A stretch of 64,000 bases of DNA. It comes from Armigeres subalbatus. Lineage: Eukaryota > Arthropoda > Insecta > Diptera > Culicidae. The stretch is from NCBI RefSeq assembly GCF_024139115.2, contig NC_085141.1, positions 133,857,822 to 133,921,821 on the forward strand, in the 5' to 3' direction. Shown here piece after piece: positions 23,001 through 35,000 of the stretch. How positions within the stretch are numbered: the stretch's first letter is position 1; each line of letters opens with the position of its first letter. Made by a program: the position numbers and the translations under genes. The notes under the pieces were generated by a model, which was not told where the DNA came from, did no database searches, and saw only the letters and a list, made by a program, of their open reading frames with translations.

Positions 23001-26000
23001 ACGCCAGTTCAACACGGGAAGCCAATTTTGAGTTTTATTATCTGAGGTCGAAATTGAGTGAATTAAACTTACATTTGGGTGAATAAATTTTCCGTTGGGT
23101 ACTTTTTGACCATGGGAGTAAAGGCAAACTACTTCGACCCTACTTACTCAATTTTGGCTTCCCGTACGGATGTTCGAGGTTGGGTGAATTAAACTCACTA
23201 TTGGGTAGTTTACTTCTTCCGTGTACGCTAACAGAGCACGTGACCTAGATAAAACTATCGCAAACGAGCGTACAAAGTAGGAGAAAGAAATGGAATCGAA
23301 GCTAAAATACATTTCAGAAAGATGGAACAACTCGTCAAGAAAGAAAACGAGATGAAAAAGCTCAAATGTGCAGCCCAATCGGGTTGTACGCAAAGGTGAC
23401 GTAGGACTACGTAGCTATTCGAAATTGATGGCATTTGCCATAATAATTTATGTCGTTTTATTAACATTGAGCAAACTGCACGGAGGCCAACTGAATCAAT
23501 AAGTCGAATAGTTGTTCCCAGTTGGATGGACTTTGAAACCGTGGATTTAACATGACTTATTGGCCGCTGAAGCCACTCGACTGGCTTTCAGTCGGGGACA
23601 TCACAATCATTACTTTGCTACGTACGCTTACACCGCGGGCGAAAATCAAACGAAGCAAAGCAATATATTTGCATTTGGTTTCACGCCACTTCTGATTCTG
23701 CTTATTTCTCCTTTATTTCGGCCATTTTGAGGATGGTGTCCTCCAAAAAGGTTTTTATACAAAAGAAGGTCGATTCGACAATCCAATAGGAACTTTCTTC
23801 AAAGTGTAAAACTCAATAGTAACTAGCAAATTTGATAGCGTGGCGGAGGGAGATGATGCAATTAATTTGAACGGATGGAATCACTAACAGCAACCAAGCT
23901 ATCACGATAAACTCGATGCCGCCGAAACAATCCATTTTCGCAATTAACTCTTTCTTTCTATAAAATGCTGGTCCTGGTCCTATAAAATGCTGGTCTTTTC
24001 CCAATGCGTCATTCCAATAACTAACTGCATCCAAATGCTTGTCAACACCTTGCGCTGAAATTGTCCGACCGCCACTTGATGTTTTTTCGCTAAGCCTCCA
24101 CCATTTGGAATAATCCTATGAAATTTTCTCGCAAAATTTTGAATTTGGTTATGATATGTTGGTTATCTAAGATGCGTATTGTTGCGAGGAATAACAACAG
24201 AAATTTGACTCAAGACGAAGTTTCTTCATATTACAAAACATTATCTCTTGGCATCTGTCTGTCCGAGCGACGTTCACCGATGGGTGATTGCTGTAGATAG
24301 TTTCCACTGAGGTGGCGTCTTCATTGATTTTATACAAAAGAAGGTTGATCCGACTATCCGAAATAAACTTTCTTCAAAGTGCAAAACTCAATCGTAAATA
24401 GCGAATTCGATAGCGCGTCGGAGGGAGAAGATGCAGTAAATTTGAATGCATGGAATCACTAACAGCAACCAAGCTACCACGCCAAACCCGATGCCACCGA
24501 AACAGTCCTTTAACGCAATTAACTCTTTCTTTCCATGAAATGTTGGCCCTGAGAAGAACCATTTTTCGTTTCCCAATGTGCCTTTCCAATAACTAACTGC
24601 ATCCAAACGCTTGTCGGCACCTTGCGTTGAAATTGTCTGACCGCCACTTGATGATTTTTCACTAAGCCTCCAAATTTAGAATAAATTTTCCGCATTGTCA
24701 CTGCCACCTACGCCTTCTTGCTGCTGTGTCCGCTCCGCTGCATCGAATGTCGAACCGCTCTTTGTGGAATCTCGATCAAAATGGCTCGTGCAATTTTTTT
24801 TTTCAATAAATTCATTTTTATTCTTATTTTTTTGACTTTTAACAATAATTTTACATGGCAAGTGGTTGACCGAAGGGCCCTTCAACTTTGATTTTGAACA
24901 TTTTGTTTTTGTTATAGAATTGGGTAGTATTTTTTATAATTATATCTATTTTATCCTTTATAAGGAATTGATTGATTTTGAATTTGATAACCTAACTACT
25001 ATGTACACTAATATTTACAATACAAATTTGATAACCTAGATTGGAACTAGCGCCCTAATTGCACCCTGATCCGAATGCAAGCAACGGACCCTAAACTTTT
25101 CTTTACACTCACCAAAGCGTTCATGTAAGGTTTTTATTCCGGCCAGACGGTGGACCTCGGATGTTCTTGTCCTGGGAGGGGTGTTGAGGATCATCCTCAG
25201 GAATTTGTTTTGGACCCGTTGAAGTTTGAGGTGGTGGGTTTTAGCGCAGCTCTCCCAGACCGGCATGCCATATTCGATCACAGGGAGGATGATTTGCTTG
25301 TAGACAGCAAGCTTATTTTTCAGGGACAATGACGACCGGCGGTTGATCAAAGGGTACAGTAGTTTCAACAAGACGTTACACTTTGTCACCGTTTTGTCAA
25401 CCTGTTGCCTGAAAATAAGCTTGCTGTCGAGGGTCAAGCCAAGGTAGTCGGCCTCATTGGCCCATTCCACAGTCGTGCCATTGAGGATGATTTTACAGTC
25501 CCCAGGCGGGACAAGTTTAGGGGATTTGGAGGGGGGGAAAATGATGACCTGGGTCTTCGCCGCGTTGATACAGATCTTCCAGCTGGTGAGGTACTCTGTC
25601 AGGGCATCCAGGCCTCGTTGGAGTTTTGCCACTAGCGCTCTGATCACTCTACCGTTGTAGACGATGGATGTGTCATCTGCGAACAGAGACAGAATGCCGC
25701 CTTCTGGAGGTTCTGGCATGTCGGAGGTGAACAGATTGAAAAGCAGGGGCCCGAGGATACTGCCCTGGGGGACGCCTGCGACGCATTGGAACTCGCTCCG
25801 CTGATTGAGACCCGGAATGTCCTTGCCGACAAGTAATTGTTGATGATTTTCACCAGGTAGCTGGGAAGATTGTAGCGTTGTAGTTTGTACACCAGGCCAT
25901 CATGCCATACATTGTCAAATGCCTTCTCGACATCGAGTAAGGCCATGGCGGATGTTTTCGAGACAAGCTTGTTCCGTCTGAGGACGTTGGTCACTCGGGT

Positions 26001-29000
26001 CAGTTGGTGTACAGTTGACCGACCGCGTCGGAAACCAAACTGTTCCTCGAGCAAGATGTTGAGATTTTCGGCAGACTCAAGTAACCGGTGATGAATAGCT
26101 TTTTCGAATAGCTTGGATAACCCTGAGAGAAGGCTGATAGGACGATAACTTTTGGGGGAGGAAGGATCCTTCCCAGGCTTCCGGATGGGGATGACTTTCG
26201 CTGACTTCCAGGACGATGGGAAGTAGCTGAGCCGGAGACACTGATTAAAGATCAGCGAGAGGTGCTCAAAGAACGGAGCACTCATGTGTTTGAGCTCGAG
26301 ATTCAGGATGCTGTCGAAGCCTGGGGCCTTCATGTTCTTCGACGACTTGATATAGGCCGTCAATTCGTCAGCTGAGATCTCCAACTCCTCCGAGAAGTCG
26401 TTGGGAATCAAATGGATGTTGTTAGCATGCTCGTTGACGGCTGCTTCGTGTGGACTGACAATGTTCTGCCCAAAATTGTGTGAGCTGACGAAGTGACGAC
26501 CTATTTCAGCGACCTTCTCTGCAGGAGTTATCAAGCGATCCTTAGAGCCATTATTGTCTAGTGGGATCAAAGGTGGAATGGGCCGAGGCTTGGATTTTAG
26601 AATTTTGGTCATTTTCCAGAACGGCTTAGCATAATCTGGGAGAGTGCGCATCTTATTCGAGAAGTCGTTATTTTTGAGGTCCACCATTCTGGCCTTGATA
26701 ATTTTTGTGATTCGATTGCAGCGTGCCTTAAGCTCAGGCAGTCCAGTACGCTGAAACTGCCTGCGAGTGACATTCCGCAATCGAATCAAATCTTTGGTGA
26801 GTGTATCGATGTTTAAGGAGTTGCTTACCTGCCGAGCCGTCGGTACGTGTTGCTCTCGGGCCGCCGTGATCGCCTCCTCGATAGCGCACAGCTGGCGGTC
26901 GATACTTTCCGGCGTCTCCGGACGCACCTCGTAGTCGACGGTGTTATCGACGCACTGCTGGAACCGCTGCCAGTTCACTCGGTGGTAGTTCCGCCGTAAC
27001 TGCTGGTGCCGATTGACCGAGGAGCCCAGTTCCGCCACCACCGGATAGTGATCCGAACTGAGCTCCTGGTATACAACCGGCTGCGAGACGTGGTCACTCA
27101 GGTTTGTTATGTAGAGGTCGAGCGTTGCGTGGGCACCGGACCGACTCAGCCGAGTGGGGAAATCCGGGCTCAGGATCGTGTAGTGGCCTTCCTCCATGTC
27201 GTTGCTCCAGATGGTGCCGTTTCGATTGCCGCGACTGTTGCCCCAGGCTTGATGTTTGGCATTCAAGTCGCCATCAATGATATATTGGCCTTGCCTCCGC
27301 GTCAGCTTGACGATGTCCCTCCGAAGGGCAGCCGATGATCCATCGCCGGCTTTGGCTTGCGTTGGACAGTACGCCGCGATGAGCGCGATTGTGCCGACCG
27401 AATTGGTGATTTAGACACCGATGGCCTCGATGACACTGAGCTGGAAGCTTGGAAGCAGACGACAGTTGATGTTGTAGCGAAGAGCGATGGCCACACCACC
27501 TCCCCTGGTCGGCCGGTCGAGTCGCACGATGCGGAAGTCCGGGATGTTGATGTTCACCTCCGGTTTTAGGTGCGTTTCGGTGATGAACGCCACGTCTATT
27601 TCCTTCTCCTCAAGGAAATCCTTCAGCTCAATTATTTTGCTCTTGAGCGAGCAAGCGTTCCAGTTGACCAGGCCCACCCTAGCAGCCATTTTCAATGATG
27701 AACATGCCAAGAGTGAAGACCTGGTCGAAGCGGGATTTGCAGTCGCGCAGCCGAGTGGCGAGCTGCGCGAAGATCGGCATCAGTTGTTCCGGAGTGTACA
27801 GAGGAGCAAATTCTTCCGATGGAACAGTTTTGTTCCCCAGCTGCCGACGGAATGCAGGAGAAGGGAGCGGGGCCATTCGCTGGTGGATGATGCCGACGAT
27901 GTTGGAGCTTGGACCGATGCCGCTGCCGCTGCCAGTCGCTTGTGCGGCTGTAGCGGTGGGAGTAACGGAATCACACGACGGGTAGCCGGAATGGCTGGAA
28001 AGTTCACCTCGTTGATTACGGGAACACGGTTCTTCTTCGGAATAGTCCTGGTGGAAGCCTTTTTCCGGATTTCCAGGAACTCGGCTCGCTTTGGGCAGCC
28101 CTTTGTGGTGGCGCGATGTTTGTCGCCACAGTTGGCGCACTTGGGATCGGCCACCTCCATTTTGTCGCACTCGTCCGTCGGATGGGGTTCGCCACACTTG
28201 TTGCAGCGCGGCTCCATGCGGCAGTTCCTGGTGCCGTGCCCGAAATTGAAGCAGTTGGTGCATTGCGTGACATCGCGGTGCACTTGCCGATATCGCTCCC
28301 AGTAATTTATAACGCCAACCAACTTCAGGTCCTTGCAGGTGGTGGAGCCGTACTCCAGATGGATCAGATAAAGCTGGTCGCGATATCTCCTCGCCTTGTA
28401 GTGACGAGCGATCTTGTGTACGGCTACTGGCTTCAGTCCGCAATTTTCGAGCTCTGCTTGGAGCTTTTGCTCCTTCATATTGTGGAGTCCTCGCAGCAAA
28501 GCCTTGAGCGGCTTCGTGCGGCGGGTGGTCATGAGTGTAGTACTCACACTTGTGGACCTTGGGGAATTCAGGACGGATTGATGATGGTTCCTGTTGGCCG
28601 GCATCACTTTCACGCCCTCGCTGCAGAGCAGAAAAGTACATTTCAGCCCTTTAGCGATCAGCTGGCGAATTTTTGGGCGTAAATCCGGCGGATCACCCTT
28701 GACAAACACGGGCGGGCACTTCTCCTTCCGCTCCGGTTGCACCTGCGGCAGCTGCGATTGCTGCTTCTTGGCTCGCACGCGCCAAACAGCAGCTTTCTTG
28801 TATGTAATAAATTAAGCCCCTTTGGCCCCGCCCCTTTGTGATCTAATATGGGTATAAATATAATGTGGACTCATACCGATTAATGAAGGGGCGGGGCCAA
28901 TGGAATTCCTTCATTAGATATAAGAAAGCTGTTTTTCGACGCGCGCGAGCCATTTTGATGCGGATTCCGCAGACAATGTCGGAGAATGTTATTTGCCACT

Positions 29001-32000
29001 GCCTTGCAAGCGAGAAAAAATGCAACAAAAATAAATAAGAGATTTGAAAAAAATTGGTTTTACGTAAACAAATCAAAACAAGACACGTTACATATTTTAG
29101 CAAAGAGTCCTAGTTGTAAAACGCATCATAAGTGAAAACAAATTTGTTTTGCATTTTTTTCCCAAGCTATTTTGTAAAAAATCCAAAAACCAAATATACA
29201 GTCAAACCTCCATGAGTCGATATTAAAGGGACCATCGACTCAAGGAAATATCGAGATATGGAACAGAAACTCCTTGGAAAGCTCTTTGAAGGGACCATCA
29301 CAGTAGCCCTGGAAATATTTTTTAATATGGAATAATTTGTTTCCATGAGTCGATATCGAGTCATAGAACATCGACTCATGGAGGTTTGACTGTACAAGAA
29401 AGGCAAAGTATTTTTCACGCTAATCACGCCATAATCTAACACATGAGATTCAAAATAATTATTACCAATGAGAAAAAGTATATCTTTGTCGTCATTTTTC
29501 AACGAATTATAACTGCAAAACCATCTTTCACTCGAAACTTACGATCTGTTCGTAAAAAACCGTTCTCAAATTGACATTTCAATTTTTATGGCTCAAATTC
29601 ATCTGGGGGATTACTAGGTAGTAAATGTAGTCACTACATGGGAAATAATAAGTTGAGCTCTTGTTAATAAACAGAAAAACATTTAATTTGTTGGTGGCAA
29701 TATGGTTGCCACTGCCTTATAAATGGTTTAACCGCTCTTTGCGGAATCCTGATCAAAATGGGTCGCGTGCCGGAAAGTAGCTTTCTTGTATTCAATAAAT
29801 TAAGCCCGTAAATTTGAATGGATGCAATCACTAACAGAAACCAAGCTTCCACACCAAACGCCGATGCCACCCCAACGCGCTTTTCTAATAATGTAATAAA
29901 AGCATTGGCACTGGCGGCACGGGATCGCAACAGTGCTATTTTTTATAGTCAACCCTTTCTTCATATAAAATGCTGGTTCGTTGAGGTTGAATGATCTGCA
30001 GCAACACACCGAGGACCACCACCAATGCGATGGATTTCCGTTGAAAATGTTACCAGCGCCTCCGTGATGCTGTGTCCGCTCCGCTGCGATCGCTTTGATG
30101 CGTCCGCTCTGCGTGAAATCTTGTTCAAACTGAGGATTAGATCCAAACCCGCAAGTGATTGATTTTTGATGTCTGTGCTAGTGATGCATGTACGTGATTG
30201 GTTGCTTTACCTATTTCTAAACTTTTTATCAATTATCGATAATAAATAGTTAAAAATCAGTATTTTCATATAAATACAAAGAAGCGTTGACTCATCCTTG
30301 ATCGAATGGTCAAAAAAAATTTAAATCCATCGAGAAACGGCTGAGATATTAAAGTTTAAAGTCTATCATATTTTCGTGACGGTCCCCGATTTTCGCAATT
30401 GTAAAGTGTACCCCAATATAGAAAAGACAGACGTAGTCCTACGTCAAAAATGGTACATCAACATAAAAGCAAAAGTAGCTGAATTCAAAGAGTATGTCGA
30501 GATAAAAGAGGCTGAACTCAACCATATGGAAACGCATTGCAACTACCTCATGAAAGAAATGCAGAAAAGGGATGAGCAAACCTCAAGCAGCACATTGAAA
30601 AACAGGAACAGAAAATCATACACATCAAAGAAAAACACGGCAAAAGGCAAAACTGCACGTAAAAAATTTAATGTTATTTATTATTAATATTTATAATACT
30701 TTTTTGCCAAAGCAGGCGCTTAATGATACGTATGTGAAAAAACTTGAAAAAACTAAATCTTGCCGTCATTGCGGCCAGCCGGCTCATCGTCTTGGAACAA
30801 CATCTACCGATAATGAACCATCGTCAGCGATGACGCCATTACCGTCCCCATCCAAAGGGATATTCACCAAAGATGATTTCCCTCCAATCGAGCGCGTGCT
30901 CCAAAAACAATCAGTCCCCTCAACAATAGATCCTAGTGCTGAAGAAAGGCAAGTACAAAATGACGACGAGTGGACCGACATGGACAACGATGCATCAAAC
31001 TCTGCTATACCGAACGCAACGATGCTACAAACAAGCGACGACGTTCGAAGAGGAACAACGATGAGGCTGTAGCTAAAAAAGTGTGCTGTGACCAGTGTTC
31101 TCCAAACACGGGCCACATTGAAATTGTTGAATCTCAAAATAAAGTTTATAATAAATTAAAAAAATAAAAATAGAATGGGTAATTATAAGAAATTATAAAA
31201 TATGATAATGGCTCTGTAAAGCTGGATACGGCGAGTGAGTCTATAATAATAACTAATTGATAAAACAAATCAACACAAACACACACTCTAAAAAATCATC
31301 ACGTCATATTCACGTGAAAAGTCACGTAACTGATCTGTCTTGAATAAACGACGATTGTTACGTGACGTTAGTAATGCTCACCTGAAATTCACGTAACTTT
31401 TACTAACAATCTTGGTGAATATGACTGTATATCCACATAAACAATTTAAGTGAGATTGTGTTACTGTGATTGCAGCTTCGGCATTTGCGGAAGACCTGCA
31501 TTGTAAACAAGAATGAAAGATACATAACCTAGACGTAATGACGCTTCGCGGAGGTAAGTGATATTTCAGGTGCATCTAGGCAGATATTTTCCGTGTCTGC
31601 ATTTTTCCTCCTTGGGAAAATAAAATCAACGAAGTTTGGATAAAATTTATTAGATTCGTTGAAAAATAATGTGAAAGAAAAGGAAGCAGTATGGAACTCT
31701 GCGGAGCTACAGTTTTCCGGTTGCGTTAGTATAAAATTTGTAGTCTTGGTTGCACTACTTTTTCGTTAATTAACAGCGTCAATATTAGCAATTTTCGAGC
31801 AAGAAACTGGTTTCAAATTTTCAGCGATTCTCATTGAAATCATTTCTCAACAAATCTGATTTTTTTTTTCAAACATCCGCCGATAACTTTGTTTTTTCTT
31901 CAACAGTGTTTCTGTGATAACTCCGAAGCGCAATTACCAAATGACGGCATTTCCTGTATCAATGCATTAACAACGCGTAAAAAAATCCCTTTTATGAGCA

Positions 32001-35000
32001 GTCCAGTCAGAGTCACCGGATAAATCACGTAACTCGAGGAAACTAAATTTTGTTCAGGTTACTTGTCATTCAGGTCATTATTACGCGAAAAGTATGGTGG
32101 ATGAGAACCACATTTGTTTTCAGATAAAAATGACGTGAAGATTTTTCAGAGTGCATATAAACAGATGGATCAAAAGCTCAAGAAGGAAGCGGATGCGGTA
32201 TTTCCTCGGAAGACATCGAAATAAGTACCAACCTTCCCCAACATTTGTCCCTATTCAGTGCCGAGGCTTACGCGATCAACAAAGCCATCGACCTCCAATC
32301 GCAATCAAACACCAAAACTCAAATCATCCCTGGATACAAGACATTAAACAGAAGCTGATAAACAAACCGGGACGCTTCGATCTCTGCTGGGTTCCTGCAC
32401 ATATAAACATAACGGGAAACGAAAAAGAAGATCAATTGGCAAAAAAGGAACAACTGCACCTAGAACAAATAATATCAACCCCATATGACAATTACAAAAA
32501 GCTCATCAAATTAAATGCTAGACTGAACTGGGAAAACAGTTGGCACAACAATACCGGACACCTGAGATAAATTAAGCATAGAACGGCAAACTTCAAACAT
32601 GTTCAAATGAAAAGAGAGTCTCATAATAACACGATTCAAAATAGGGCACACTAAAGCCACCCATGGACACTTTGCTCTAAAAGAAACAGAGTCAACCTGC
32701 AGGAGTACTTGTGGAATCCCAACAAGTGTCAAGCATATACTCCTAGACTGCCCCAAATTCGACAACATCAGAAAAGAAACAAATATTCAGGTCTATTCTG
32801 CGTCTCGTGCGAATCGACACGAGTCAAGTCATATCCGTCACCCGATTCCCGTAGTCGAGTGAAGTGGCCATTGTCGATGTGGATGAACCTCGACGAACTC
32901 TCAGTGCATTCTGATAGTCGTTCTATGTCGACAAAAGTCTGATTGGAACGAGGATTTCATGCGAGATTTGTCGGTACGTCAGAAGCAAACGTGAATGGTT
33001 TATAAACGAAAAATCCAGATCAATTCACCTAGTAATACTAGTGCTTATCTCGTGCATTATAAAAAGTCATAAACTAAGAACATTGGAAAGGATGAATCAT
33101 ATATTTCCATTAATTTACATTTGTTTGCTCCGCTAATATGGATGGGGGATCGCATGAGGAAATTTTTTTTTCGATGGGCAAGAGTTCTTCGAAAGGAGAA
33201 CGAAGTGAACCGGCAATTTCATGACGGAGTTCTTAAATGTGCTTCTTAAACTTTAGTTTGGGGATAGTACTTATTGTGATGTTTATTTGTGACTTGGGAG
33301 TACCTTTCTGAGATTGAGTGGCTCATAAACATTTATTTTTGCATCAACATTTAAACCGTTAATCTGGACAAGAGAAAATTAGTTTTTGGGGTCATATTGG
33401 CCCCAAACTTAAATAGCCATAACTAATTATGACTGGTTTAATCCATTGCCCTAAATAAAGGGTCTGGACTGGATACAAATGTGTGTGGCGTTTCCGGTAT
33501 CACGCTGAGAGCAATTATACCCTGAGCTGACGTCGATGTTCCCAGCAAAATAATGTTTTTAGCATGGAAAGACCTATGAACTGAAACATGTTTTTATAAA
33601 TACCCTCGGAAAAATCCTCTGATTTTTTTATGAAAACCTCTTCTGAATTTCCGCGTGAAATTCTAAACAATTCTTGAAAGTCCTTTTGTAAATTTTTCTC
33701 CGAATTATCTTGAGCAGGGAAAACTATTTTAGATTTTCATAGGAGTTTTATCCGATGATCAAGGAAAAAATATGTTAAATTACAACTTTATTCCGCAAGA
33801 TACTCTGCATGTTTAGCCACAAATTCTTTGGAGGGTTTTTTTTGTCAACAACCTCCCGTAATATTTCATATTCTTCCAGAAATTCCTACGGTTCAGTTCC
33901 TACGGTTTTTTCGGAAATTTCTCCAGGGATTCATTTAGATCTTCTTTCAGGAACTGCTTCTGAAATTCTTCCAGGATTTTTTTTGGAAATTGCTTCAGGA
34001 ATTAACCCGAATATTCATACTCAACCATAAATTCTGTCGGCCCTTCGGCGATTTCTCCATGGAAATTTCTTATATTTCTTAGTAATTTTTTGGTTTCACA
34101 AAATTAAATTTTTATCCAAGAGATTATTGCACGGGAATGAATCTTCTTCTACTTCAATGCCTTTACATTCAAACTGGCTAGCTTCCAAGCTTAGTATTCT
34201 ATTAGCATTTCCACAGTTGATAAGATTTTTTTTAGCTTTTTAGTGGAATGTCTTCACTTGTAATAAGACAAGTTCGTACTATTCCATTTAATTCCACCCA
34301 CTTGATTGTAACTTGACAGATACGTATTTCGACCGAACAGTAAGATCGTCTTCAGTGTCTCGTACTTGACTCGAGTCAAGAATTCCCTGAGGGATTGTTG
34401 AATTAATATTTGGAGGTGTTTCTCGAGGAATTCCTGAAACATATTCCGAAAGATTTTTTGAACAAATTTCTGTCGGAAACTCTTTCAGAGAGTCTTTCGA
34501 AAATTGCTCCAGAGTTTCCTTCGAAAATTCCTCTGGGAATTCTTTCGAATTCCTCCAAGGATCCTTTCGGAAATTCTTGAAAGAATCCCATCGGACATTT
34601 ATACCGGAAACGCTTTGGAATACCTTCAGAATTTGAAGATTCCTGCAGGAATTCCTTCGAAAAATCATCTAGGAAATTCTTCAGAAATTCGTCCAGGAAT
34701 TCTTTCGAAAATATCATAAAGGATTCCTTCGAAAATTCCTACAGGAATTCCTTCGAAACTTACAAGCAATCTTTCGGAAATTACTCCAGAAATTCTATTG
34801 AAAGTTCTTCTAGGGAATCTTTCAGAAATTGGGGTATTCTTTCGAAAATTCCTCCAGGAATTCCTACGGAAATTCCCCCTGTAGTTCCTTCGGAAATTAG
34901 GAATTGCTTTATAAATTCTACCAAAAAATCCTTTAGGAATTTTCGAAGGAGTTCCTATATGAATTTGCAACGGATCACCTGAAGGAATTTCCGAAAGAAA

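Larger units (their letters stand above)
21831..23224. mobile_element. element with TACACGGAAGAA ends, containing tRNA-like repeats
   Basis: TACACGGAAGAAA at 21831 is mirrored by CTTCTTCCGTGTA ending at 23224. Subterminal words (AATTACTCAA, TTGAGTGAATTAAAC) recur. It interrupts the same gag remnant (GATAGC before, GCTAACAGAGC after) and carries three copies of the composite tRNA-like repeat. Confidence 0.65.
24793..28769 (-). mobile_element. 5'-truncated Jockey-clade LINE in XRN1 intron 7
   Basis: On the minus strand: ORF1 with CCHC knuckles, then ORF2 with AP endonuclease and RT, then an A-rich tail at 24793-24840. Imperfect target duplications GGCTCGTGC (24783-24791) and GGCTCGCAC (28770-28778) flank it. 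ORF1 has lost its start, and ORF2 carries one nonsense codon and one frameshift. It lies in the same orientation as XRN1, inside another repeat. Confidence 0.9.

Noticed and set aside
27487..28305. Plus-strand 272-codon open frame
   Set aside because: Antisense to the Jockey ORF1/ORF2 boundary and without recognisable domains; GC-rich LINE coding sequence often keeps the opposite frame open.
33809..34970. Several short open frames rich in Phe/Arg/Asn
   Set aside because: Translations of the decayed GGAATTTCC units.
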